Positions 1 to 7,391 of a DNA stretch of 42,068 nucleotides are shown here, in pieces (positions within the stretch are counted from its first letter, which is position 1; each line of letters begins with the position of its first letter). Made by a program: the position numbers and the translations under genes. This DNA comes from Pelagibacteraceae bacterium AG-410-N23 (GTDB lineage Bacteria > Pseudomonadota > Alphaproteobacteria > Pelagibacterales > Pelagibacteraceae). The notes beneath the pieces were generated by a model. It saw only the letters and a program-made list of their open reading frames with translations, had not been told where the DNA came from and made no database searches. Location: contig QCKW01000008.1 of NCBI GenBank assembly GCA_003215055.1, positions 1-42,068 on the forward strand, in the 5' to 3' direction.

Positions 1-5
1 AAATA

Positions 6-773
6 ATGAGAATTAATTTTTATGGATTAAAAGCAATTTATTTGCATGAAATGGATCGTTTTAGAAGAACATTGGGACAATCACTTTTATCTCCTGTAAT
101 ATCTACATCGCTTTATTTTATTGTATTTGGCTCTGTAATTGGTGGATATGTTCAAAAAATAGATGGGATAAGTTATGGATCTTATATTGTACCAGGTTTG
201 TTAATGTTAACATTGCTCACTCAATCAATAAGTAACACATCATTTGGTATTTTTTTTCCAAAGTTTAATGGAACGATTTACGAAATTCTAGCAGCACCGA
301 TTTCAACTTTTGAAATTGTACTAGCATTTGTAAGTGCCGGAGCAACCAAAACACTAATAGTAGGCTTTGTTATATTCTGTACATCCTTATTTTTTGTTGA
401 TGTTCAAGTTCAGTTTCCACTATTGATGATTTTCTTATTAATTTTAGTCTCTTTTACTTTTGCTTTATTTGGTTTTTTGATTGGATTAATAAGTAAAGAT
501 TTTGAACAAATGTCAATCGTGCCATCATTGGTAATAACACCTATGGTTTTTTTAGGAGGAAGTTTATATTCACTTGATATGCTGCCAGAGTTTTGGCAAA
601 TGATTACTTATTTTAACCCTGTTGTTTATCTGATTAATGGTTTGAGATATTCATTCTATGGTATTTCAGATTTTAATATTTGGATAAGTGTTGGTTTAAT
701 GGTTTTATTTTTTATAATTTGTGTTGTAGCTGTTTCAACATTATTAAAAAGGGGCTATAATATCAAATCTTAA
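6..773 (+). CDS. ABC-2 type transporter permease
   Basis: Integral membrane subunit of an ABC-2 type exporter; it would pair with an ATPase to move a lipid, polysaccharide or drug across the inner membrane. The 255 residues show about six hydrophobic segments (roughly 27-49, 60-76, 105-130, 137-162, 172-190, 228-248) and the ABC-2 hallmark re-entrant stretch with PMVFLGGSLYSLDMLP near residues 178-193, typical of the NodJ/YadH group in both length and motif. The start ATG overlaps a TAA by one base at the very left edge (TAATG), which suggests translational coupling to an upstream gene, most likely the ATPase, lying outside the window. The stop codon falls inside the stem of a terminator hairpin. 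The family is clear; the substrate cannot be told. Confidence 0.88.
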   Translation: MRINFYGLKAIYLHEMDRFRRTLGQSLLSPVISTSLYFIVFGSVIGGYVQKIDGISYGSYIVPGLLMLTLLTQSISNTSFGIFFPKFNGTIYEILAAPISTFEIVLAFVSAGATKTLIVGFVIFCTSLFFVDVQVQFPLLMIFLLILVSFTFALFGFLIGLISKDFEQMSIVPSLVITPMVFLGGSLYSLDMLPEFWQMITYFNPVVYLINGLRYSFYGISDFNIWISVGLMVLFFIICVVAVSTLLKRGYNIKS

Positions 774-797
774 CTGACCCATTTCTGGGCCAGTTAA
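770..797. terminator. Bidirectional intrinsic terminator between convergent genes
   Basis: TTAACTGACCC and GGGCCAGTTAA form an 11-base inverted repeat with one internal mismatch (A opposite C) and a 6-base loop (ATTTCT). The arm flanks are A-rich on one side and T/A-rich on the other, so it can serve the permease gene on the plus strand and aceA on the minus strand. The permease stop codon lies within the left arm. Confidence 0.75.
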
Positions 798-828
798 AAC
801 TACTAATATACAAGAGGAATTGTTTTTA

Positions 829-2104
829 TTAGAATTGTTCGGACTCTGTTGAGCCATCCATTGCTGTCGTTGAGCTTTTCCCACTACTAATTGTATTAGA
901 AACAGCATCAAAATAAGAAGTACCAACTTCTCTTTGATGTTTTACACTAGTGTAACCATCTTTTTCACGAGCAAATTCTTGTTGTTGAATTCTTGAATAA
1001 GCAGTCATCCCTTCTTTTTTTGTATTTTTCTGCTAATTCAAAAATTGCAATATTTTGAGTATGAAAACCAGCAAGAGTTATAAATTGAAATTTATATCCC
1101 ATTTTACTTATTTTATTTTGAAAAGTGGCAATTTCATCGTCTGATAAATGTTTTTTCCAATTAAATGATGGAGAACAATTATAAGCCAATAGTTTTCCAG
1201 GAAATTTTTTGTGTATAGCATCCGCAAATTTTTTAGCCTCCTCTAAATTTGGAGTTGCAGTTTCACACCAAATTAAATCTGAATAAGGAGCATAAGCTAA
1301 ACCTCTAGAAATTGCTTGATCAATACCCGCTTTTACATAATAAAAACCTTCCGGAGATCTTTCACCAGTTAAAAATGCTTTATCATTATCATCATGATCG
1401 TTTGTAATTAGTTTTGCAGCATTTGCATCTGTTCTTGCTAATATTATCAATGGAACATTAGCAATATCAGCAGCCAATCTAGCTGCTTTTAAGTTTTTGA
1501 TCATTGTTCCAGTAGGTACAAGAACTTTTCCACCCATATGACCACATTTTTTTTCACTAGCTAATTGGTCTTCAAAGTGAACACCTGCTGCACCAGCTTT
1601 TATAAATTTTTTTGCTAGCTCGAATACATTTAATGGACCACCGAACCCAGCTTCACCATCTGCAATGATTGGCAGCATATAATCAACTTTATTTTCTTTT
1701 TTCATGTCTCCATCAATTATCTCCATATGTTGAATTTGATCAGCTCTTATTAAAGCATTATTCATTGATTCAACTAATTTTGGAGCACTATCATATGGAT
1801 ATAAAGATTGATCAGGATACATTTCACCAGCACTATTTGCATCTGCTGCAACTTGCCAGCCACTTAAGTAAATTGCTTTAAGGCCAGCTTTTGCATGTTG
1901 AACAGCGTGATTTCCAGATAGTGAACCGAGGGTATTTACATATGGCTCTGAATTTAGCAAATTCCATAATTTAATTGATTGATGTTTACATAAAGAGTAT
2001 TCAATTTTTAAAGAACCTCTTAATCTTTCCACTTCTTCTGGTGTATAATCTCTCTTAATCCCTGCAAATCTTTTCAAGTCGTATGAGATATTTTCTGCAC
2101 TCAT
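829..2104 (-). CDS. aceA: Isocitrate lyase, interrupted by a +1 frameshift in an A7 run
   Basis: Isocitrate lyase cleaves isocitrate to glyoxylate and succinate (glyoxylate bypass). Visible are the [11 protein letters not shown] metal/substrate stretch (about 146-156), the catalytic KKCGH loop (185-189, Cys187), and [12 protein letters not shown]. The open frame from the start ends early at 965 with an unrelated 16-residue tail. One base removed from a run of seven T at 1015-1021 (seven A in the mRNA) lets the reading continue as [14 protein letters not shown]..., through [20 protein letters not shown] to STESEQF and a TAA at 829-831, giving a normal 424-residue enzyme. All catalytic residues precede the shift; the lost C-terminal part is conserved in the family. 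The cause may be a sequencing or assembly error, a real mutation, or slippage at the A run. It is the second gene of an operon with the 53-aa ORF and lies opposite a RamB-type regulator. Confidence 0.9.
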
Positions 2105-2164
2105 TTATAAAATCCTAACGTTAATATATTGTTGTTAAAATGAATTAAGTAGAAAGGTGAAAAA

Positions 2165-2326
2165 TTAGTTAGAGTCGTTAAGGGTCTCAACTAGATCTTT
2201 CATTCCACTTGAACCCCAATCACAATGGTCATCTCTCATGTAGATTCCTCTGCTATTATGCTTAGCTAGATCTTCATGTCTTATGATTTGAGCCTCATTT
2301 TCATTGTTTTTTAATTTTTCGTCCAT
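2165..2326 (-). CDS. 53-aa hypothetical protein upstream of aceA
   Basis: This small ORF starts at ATG 2326 (MDEKLKNNENEAQIIRHEDL) and ends in TLNDSN. It is acidic and polar, has no membrane segment, one cysteine (DDHCDWGSSGMKDLVETL), and no family I recognise. It reads in the same direction as aceA with a 60-base gap and no visible terminator, so the two are probably co-transcribed from the box-rich region 2327-2437. Composition looks like real protein (His, Trp, Cys and Gly present, unlike random AT-rich ORFs). It may be a small metabolic or regulatory partner of the glyoxylate bypass; function unknown. Confidence 0.65.
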   Translation of the reverse strand: MDEKLKNNENEAQIIRHEDLAKHNSRGIYMRDDHCDWGSSGMKDLVETLNDSN

Positions 2327-2338
2327 GTAAATTTTATA

Positions 2339-2428
2339 ATTTACAAGATTTACAAAATCTACAAAAAAGTATAAAATCCTTGTAAATGAGGGAAAATTTT
2401 TGTAAATATTAATTTACAAAATTTACAA
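2339..2428. promoter_or_regulatory. Array of ATTTACAA / TTGTAAAT operator boxes
   Basis: The intergenic region between the divergent 53-aa ORF/aceA unit and the regulator holds seven copies or near-copies of one octamer. Direct copies are at 2339-2346, 2348-2355 and 2357-2364 (third copy ATCTACAA) at exact 9-base spacing, and at 2412-2419 and 2421-2428, again 9 bases apart. Inverted copies are at 2380-2387 and 2400-2407. Copies at 2400-2407 and 2412-2419 make a perfect 8+8 palindrome with a 4-base spacer. The likely binder is the RamB-type protein encoded next to it; that link is inference from position. Confidence 0.75.
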
Positions 2429-2437
2429 ATAGAAAAT

Positions 2438-3871
2438 ATGAGTCAATTAGATTTAAAAATTGGGCCAAAAATAAAGGCTTTTAGAAGACAATTAGGACTT
2501 CAGACTAATAAACTTGCTGAGGAATTGAGTATTTCTCCCAGCTATTTAAATCTCATTGAGGGAGGAAAAAGAAAAATAGATGGAGATCTTTTACTTAAAA
2601 TTTGTGAAAAATTAAATATTGAACTTTCTCACTTAACATCAAAAACTGATATAAATCTGGAAAATACTTTATCTGAAATTCTAGATGATAAATTGTTTGA
2701 AGACTTAGATATTTTAGGTCCTGAAGTTAAAGATTTAGTAAGTACCAATCCAAAAATTGGTAAAGCAATTGTAAGATTAGGTGATATTTTAAAACAGAAA
2801 GATCACGAACTTATAAATAAAATAGAGAAAATATCTGGAAAAATTGTAGATAATAGAAAGAATTCTTTTCCTGGAGAAGTTATTTCAGATTTCCTTCAAG
2901 AAAACAAAAATTATTTCCCAAAGTTAGAGGAGTTTGCAAATAAAGTTTTTGAAAAAGTACAAAAAAATAACCGAACAAGATATATAGCTCTTTGTGATTA
3001 TCTTAAATCAGAATATGGAATAACAGTAAAAGATGTTATTCCAGAAGAAAATAAACCTTTTTCAAAAATTTATAATAAAAACAAAAAAGAACTTTTTTTG
3101 AGTGACTACAGTTCATTAGAAACTAAAAAATTGCATGCAGCAGCCCAAATAGCACAAGAGGGTGCAAATAAAGAAATCGAAGAATATTTGTCTAAATTTA
3201 CTTTTCCCTCAGATGAGTCAAAAAAATTAAGTAAAGTTGCTTTACTTAATTACTGTGGAGCTGCAATTTTAATGCCATATAAACTTTTTCATTTTGAATG
3301 TAAAAAACTAAAATATGATTTAGAGTTGTTGCAAAATACTTTTGCAACATCTTTCGAACAAGTGGCGCATAGAGTAACTTGCTTGCAAGATCCAAAATTA
3401 CCTGGAATACCATTTCATTTTTTAAGAGTAGACATGGCTGGCAATATTTCTAAAAGATTTTCATTATCCGGGATTGAAATTCCAAGATATGGAGGTGCTT
3501 GCCCAAGATGGAATGTTTATTCTGCTTTGACAAGACCAGGTGTTATACAAGCTGCTGTTAGTAAAATGTCAAATGGAGAAAAATATGTTTGCATAGCAAG
3601 AACTGTGGAAAAGGGGATTGGAAGATTTGGCCAATCTAAAAGTATTTTATCAATTGGTTTAGGTTGTGAGGCAAAATACGCAAAAGATTTTGTTTATACA
3701 GAAAATATAAATGTAAATGATAAATCTACCGAAATACCAATAGGTGTGTCATGTAGAACCTGTGATAGATTAGATTGTTCACAAAGGGCATTTCCTCCAT
3801 TACATAAAAAATTTGATGTGGATATAAACACTCGAGGTGTTTCGGTATACGTAGGTGATAAAAATGATTAA
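2438..3871 (+). CDS. RamB/ScfR-type XRE-family regulator (short-chain fatty acyl-CoA regulator family)
   Basis: The N-terminal helix-turn-helix of XRE type (about residues 10-65, with LAEELSISPSYLNLIEGGKR) is followed by a long central region related to IrrE/ImmA-like folds and a C-terminal DUF2083 domain with GGACPRWN and a cysteine-rich CRTCDRLDCSQRAFPP near the end. This is the architecture of RamB, which in corynebacteria controls acetate and glyoxylate genes including aceA, and of related alpha-proteobacterial regulators of short-chain fatty acid use. The 477-residue length is normal. It is divergent from the aceA unit across an array of ATTTACAA boxes, which strongly suggests it controls that unit and itself. 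The last codons overlap the next small gene. Confidence 0.85.
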   Translation: MSQLDLKIGPKIKAFRRQLGLQTNKLAEELSISPSYLNLIEGGKRKIDGDLLLKICEKLNIELSHLTSKTDINLENTLSEILDDKLFEDLDILGPEVKDLVSTNPKIGKAIVRLGDILKQKDHELINKIEKISGKIVDNRKNSFPGEVISDFLQENKNYFPKLEEFANKVFEKVQKNNRTRYIALCDYLKSEYGITVKDVIPEENKPFSKIYNKNKKELFLSDYSSLETKKLHAAAQIAQEGANKEIEEYLSKFTFPSDESKKLSKVALLNYCGAAILMPYKLFHFECKKLKYDLELLQNTFATSFEQVAHRVTCLQDPKLPGIPFHFLRVDMAGNISKRFSLSGIEIPRYGGACPRWNVYSALTRPGVIQAAVSKMSNGEKYVCIARTVEKGIGRFGQSKSILSIGLGCEAKYAKDFVYTENINVNDKSTEIPIGVSCRTCDRLDCSQRAFPPLHKKFDVDINTRGVSVYVGDKND

Positions 3872-4028
3872 ATTTATAATCCCAGCTGTAATAATCTTTT
3901 TGATAGTTTTGTTCTGGGAAAAAATTAGTGAATTAATTTATAAAAAATTTAAAATTAAAATTAACTACATTGCAATTCTAATATTCTTAATGATCATTGG
4001 GGTGATATTGATTTTGCTATACAATTAA
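3864..4028 (+). CDS. 54-aa two-helix membrane protein
   Basis: A short ORF beginning at ATG 3864, inside the last codons of the regulator gene, and ending at TAA 4026-4028. It has two hydrophobic stretches (about residues 3-18 and 34-52) separated by a lysine-rich hinge (SELIYKKFKIKIN), as expected for a small two-pass inner-membrane protein. The 8-base overlap with the upstream stop suggests translational coupling. No family recognised; the next gene starts 4 bases downstream. Confidence 0.6.
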   Translation: MIKFIIPAVIIFLIVLFWEKISELIYKKFKIKINYIAILIFLMIIGVILILLYN

Positions 4029-4032
4029 CCTA

Positions 4033-4302
4033 ATGAAAGACTTTGATATAAATAGTTGTGAATTAGTTAAAACTGACGATGTTTTTACACTTAAAAATGT
4101 AAATACTACTATAGGTTTCGTAAGATTTAATAAAGCTGGAGAGATAGAATATATTTTTGTAAATCCAATTTTTAGAAAAAAAGGTATTGCAAAAAAATTG
4201 TTAAAATTAGTAAGAGATAAAACGAATAAAAAAATAATATTACAAAAACCAATAAGTCCGTTAGGTTCGAAACTTTTAAGGTCTTTAGAAAAATGGAATT
4301 AA
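4033..4302 (+). CDS. Minimal GNAT-like N-acetyltransferase domain protein
   Basis: 89 residues with the core of the GNAT acetyl-CoA fold: beta strand GEIEYIFVNPIFR followed by the pyrophosphate loop RKKGIA (48-53) and helix KKLLKLVRD. The protein is shorter than a full GNAT enzyme (usually about 140 residues or more) and lacks obvious N-terminal strands, resembling the small YjdJ-type GNAT proteins. The gene overlaps the next one by 10 bases, so the two products may be made together. Substrate unknown. Confidence 0.6.
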   Translation: MKDFDINSCELVKTDDVFTLKNVNTTIGFVRFNKAGEIEYIFVNPIFRKKGIAKKLLKLVRDKTNKKIILQKPISPLGSKLLRSLEKWN

Positions 4303-4856
4303 AAAAAAAATTTAAACCAAGAATAAAAGCTAGGATCAGGAAAAATAAGCAAATTCTTTCAAAGAATATAGATAACTTTTTTGAGTGGATAAAAGGAGCA
4401 GAATTAGTAGAGCTTAAAGAATGTAATACTGATGAAGATCCTGTAAGACCTGAATTAGACAATATTTTTAGAAGAAGTTATGGAAGAAAAATTTATGGTG
4501 TAAAATATATGGGAGAAATCCATGCTGTTATGTGTTTTGCGTATACTAATGAAATTCCAAAAAATGTTGAGGAATTGGATAAGTTAAGTCATGACGCATT
4601 TTTACAAAGTGCACAAAGGGATCAAAATGTTGGTCAAATAGCTATAGCATATACAGTTTGGTCCAAAAAAAAGGGTGGTGGAAAATTGATTGTAAAAGAA
4701 GTTTTTAAAAAGATTAAAAATTCTAACCATCTTAATAGATTAGTAACTTTATCCCCTCTAACTGATATGGCTACTAAATTTCATTCAAGAAATGGCGCTA
4801 ATCTTATACAAGTAAATGAAACAACTCAAAATTTTGAGTATAAAGTTATTAAATAA
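4293..4856 (+). CDS. Hypothetical protein, possibly GNAT-like
   Basis: 187 residues, no signal peptide or membrane span. A very basic N-terminus (first 30 residues rich in Lys/Arg) precedes a mixed alpha/beta region. The order GEIHAVMCFAY, then IAIAYTVWSKKKGGGKLIVKEVFKKI, then LVTLSPLTDMATKFHSRNGA resembles a GNAT acyltransferase core, with KKKGGGK in the place of the acetyl-CoA loop, but the match is weak. It overlaps the mini-GNAT gene by 10 bases, which supports a functional pairing. Confidence 0.55.
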   Translation: MELKKKFKPRIKARIRKNKQILSKNIDNFFEWIKGAELVELKECNTDEDPVRPELDNIFRRSYGRKIYGVKYMGEIHAVMCFAYTNEIPKNVEELDKLSHDAFLQSAQRDQNVGQIAIAYTVWSKKKGGGKLIVKEVFKKIKNSNHLNRLVTLSPLTDMATKFHSRNGANLIQVNETTQNFEYKVIK

Positions 4857-4876
4857 CAATTAATTAGAAAGTTTAA

Positions 4877-5431
4877 ATGAAAAATAAAAAATTTTTTTTT
4901 ATATCGTTTTTATTTTTTTTAGGACTTTCTCAGATAATGGCAGATGAAAGAAAAAATGAACTTGATAAACTTTTCAAGGAATTAAAAAAAGATAATTCAA
5001 CTTTAGCTTTTGAAATTGAGCAAAAAATCTGGAAAATTTGGAGTACGCACCCTAAAAAAAAACAACTTACGGTAATGTTAAATAAAGGCTCTGAATTAGT
5101 AAAAAATAATCGATTAAGAGAAGCAGTAAATGTATTTACTAAAGTAATAGAACTTGATCCTTACTGGGCTGAAGCGTGGAATAAACGAGCAACAGTATTA
5201 TATTTATTGGGGGAATTTCAAAAATCACAAGATGATATTGATAAAGTATTGAAGCTTGAAAAAAGACATTTTGGTGCTCTTGCCGGACAAGGTTTGGTCA
5301 ATATACAATTAAAAAATTACGAAAAAGCAATTATGAGTTATGAGAAAGCTCAAAAAATATATCCAACAATGAAATCTCCTAAAATTATGATAAAAGAGAT
5401 AGAAGATTTAATTAAAAAACAATCAATTTAA
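4877..5431 (+). CDS. Exported TPR-repeat protein
   Basis: An N-terminal hydrophobic signal segment (residues 6-20, FFFISFLFFLGLSQI, cleavage likely near MADE) is followed by a helical domain and about three tetratricopeptide repeats from residue 65 on, for example AVNVFTKVIELDPYWAEAWN and SQDDIDKVLKLEKRHFGALA. It is probably a periplasmic protein-binding scaffold. It lies 20 bases after the preceding gene and 4 before the alcohol dehydrogenase, so it is likely part of the same transcript. Partner unknown. Confidence 0.75.
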   Translation: MKNKKFFFISFLFFLGLSQIMADERKNELDKLFKELKKDNSTLAFEIEQKIWKIWSTHPKKKQLTVMLNKGSELVKNNRLREAVNVFTKVIELDPYWAEAWNKRATVLYLLGEFQKSQDDIDKVLKLEKRHFGALAGQGLVNIQLKNYEKAIMSYEKAQKIYPTMKSPKIMIKEIEDLIKKQSI

Positions 5432-5435
5432 ATAA

Positions 5436-6593
5436 ATGAGTAAATTTAATTGGAATTATCCCACAACAATGTGGGTTGGTGAAAACAGAATTAAAGATAT
5501 TAGTTTAGCTTGCAAAACATTAACTATTAAAAAACCATTATTAGTTACTGATAGTGACTTAGTTAATTCAGAAATTGTTAAAAAAACTATAGAAAATTTA
5601 GATATGACAACTGAAGTTTATTCAAATGTCAAAGGCAACCCTACTGGGACAAATGTTGAAGAAGGAGTTAACTTTTTTAAAAAAAAAAATTGTGATGGTG
5701 TAATCGCATTTGGAGGTGGTAGCGCCTTAGATGTTGGTAAAGCTGTTGCGTTTATGACTGGTCAAACATTACCTATATGGAATTTTGAAGATGTTGGAGA
5801 TAATTGGAAAAAAGCTAATCCAGATAAAATTGCTCCAATCATTGCTGTTCCAACTACAGCTGGCACCGGTTCAGAAACAGGGAGAGCTTCAGTAATTTTG
5901 AATGAAAAAACTGGAGTTAAAAATATAATTTTTCATCCAAAATTTTTACCATCTATTGTTATTCTAGATCCTTTATTAACAGTTGAACTTCCTCCAAAAA
6001 TTACAGCAGCTACTGGCATGGATGCTCTAGCTCACAATTTAGAGGCATATTGTTCTCCAAGTTATCATCCAATGGCCGATGGTATAGCTCTAGAAGGAAT
6101 GAGATTGATTAAGAACTGGTTATTAGAAGCAGTAAAGAATGGATCAAATGTTGAGGCAAGAATGAATATGTTGACTGCAGCCAGCATGGGTTCTACCGCT
6201 TTTCAAAAAGGTTTAGGTGCTATACATTCTTTAAGCCATCCAATAAATGGTTTAAACAATGTTCATCATGGTTTATCGAACGCAATATTTATGCCTTATG
6301 TTTTAACATTTAATAAAGATGTAATTGAAAACAAAATTATAAAAGTTTGTGAGTATTTAGAAATGGAAGATAAATCATTTGATGGTTTTCTTAATTGGAT
6401 TCTAGATTTGAGAAAAAAACTAAATATACCCCATAAACTGTCTGAAGTAATTAAAGAGGAAAATTTTGAATTAGATCGATTATCAAAAATGGCTTTAAAT
6501 GATCCTTCAACAGGAGGAAATCCAAAAAAATTGACTGAAAATGATATGAAAATTTTGTATCAACACAGCATGTCTGGTGAGTTATTTAAATGA
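5436..6593 (+). CDS. Iron-containing alcohol dehydrogenase
   Basis: Group III NAD(P)-dependent alcohol dehydrogenase, 385 residues, full length. The nucleotide loop GGGSALDVGK (93-102), PTTAGTGSE (139-147) and metal ligands Asp196, His200, His264 and His278, with the active-site His268, line up with the FucO-type family. Substrate range in this family is broad (methanol, ethanol, lactaldehyde, short diols), and iron-dependent alcohol dehydrogenases have been linked to C1 and alcohol oxidation in SAR11. The stop overlaps the start of the amidotransferase-like gene by four bases (ATGA), which implies coupled translation. Confidence 0.88.
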   Translation: MSKFNWNYPTTMWVGENRIKDISLACKTLTIKKPLLVTDSDLVNSEIVKKTIENLDMTTEVYSNVKGNPTGTNVEEGVNFFKKKNCDGVIAFGGGSALDVGKAVAFMTGQTLPIWNFEDVGDNWKKANPDKIAPIIAVPTTAGTGSETGRASVILNEKTGVKNIIFHPKFLPSIVILDPLLTVELPPKITAATGMDALAHNLEAYCSPSYHPMADGIALEGMRLIKNWLLEAVKNGSNVEARMNMLTAASMGSTAFQKGLGAIHSLSHPINGLNNVHHGLSNAIFMPYVLTFNKDVIENKIIKVCEYLEMEDKSFDGFLNWILDLRKKLNIPHKLSEVIKEENFELDRLSKMALNDPSTGGNPKKLTENDMKILYQHSMSGELFK

Positions 6594-7384
6594 GCAATTT
6601 AAACATTTTAATTGTCGAAGGTAATTTGAGAGAGGAAAATCAAAATTTTTCAGAAGTAGGAATTCAAACTCATACTGAAAGTTTAAAAGATAGTTTGAGT
6701 CATTTTAATTACAATTTAAACTTTGATGTTGTAAATCCATCATCAGATAAAAACTTAAGTTTAGTCAGTGCAAAACTTTTAAATTACGATGGTTTAATTT
6801 GGGGTGGAAGCAGTCTCAACATTTATAACGATACACCAGAAATAAAGAGGCAAATTGAGTTTATGAAAGAATGTCAAAAAAAAGTTAAAAATATTTTAGC
6901 CATTTGTTGGGGTATGCAAGTAGCTGTTACAGCTGCAGGAGGAAAAGTAAAGAAAGCTAACAATTCCCATATAGGCATAGCAAACGAAATTATGTTGAGT
7001 AAAGATGGTTTAAATCATCCATTATATAAAGATAAAGATAAAAAGTTTAACTCACCAGCGTTTAACTTTGATGAAGTTGTTACGTTACCCAGCCATGGTG
7101 TTTGTTTAGCTTCCAATAGGATAAATAAGATCCAAAGTTTATATTTTAATGTAGGTGATACAAAAATTTGGGGTTTACAGTATCATCCAGAAATTACTTA
7201 TGAAAAAATGATTAGTTTAATTGAATTTAGAAAAGAAAAGTTAATTAAAAATAGAAAAGTATTTGAAAATGAGGAACAAGTTAAAAATCATGTATCTTCA
7301 ATTAAAGAAGAAATAACTGTGTCAAATAAGACACAAAGAATGGTTGAGTTGAAAAATTGGTTGGATAATATTAATAATAATTAA
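6590..7384 (+). CDS. Class I glutamine amidotransferase-like protein
   Basis: A free-standing GATase1 domain, related to the amidotransferase part of GMP synthase and to YfeJ-like proteins. Nucleophile Cys106 sits in AICWGMQ, and the His/Glu pair in QYHPEITYE (His199, Glu201) completes the triad. The oxyanion region WGGSSLNIYND (71-81) is present. The final 60 residues form a helical tail. No synthase partner lies nearby; instead it overlaps the iron alcohol dehydrogenase (ATGA), so it may form or modify an amide or glutamyl conjugate, perhaps a gamma-glutamyl compound. That is a guess. Confidence 0.75.
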   Translation: MSNLNILIVEGNLREENQNFSEVGIQTHTESLKDSLSHFNYNLNFDVVNPSSDKNLSLVSAKLLNYDGLIWGGSSLNIYNDTPEIKRQIEFMKECQKKVKNILAICWGMQVAVTAAGGKVKKANNSHIGIANEIMLSKDGLNHPLYKDKDKKFNSPAFNFDEVVTLPSHGVCLASNRINKIQSLYFNVGDTKIWGLQYHPEITYEKMISLIEFRKEKLIKNRKVFENEEQVKNHVSSIKEEITVSNKTQRMVELKNWLDNINNN

Positions 7385-7391
7385 TCAAATA

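Noticed and set aside
744-926. A 60-codon minus-strand ORF overlapping the end of aceA
   Set aside because: It is the wrong frame of the true aceA C-terminus; the correct frame gives a conserved isocitrate-lyase sequence to 829.
2105-2164. Possible riboswitch (for example glycine type) in front of aceA
   Set aside because: Only 60 AT-rich bases with no stable paired core; nothing recognisable.
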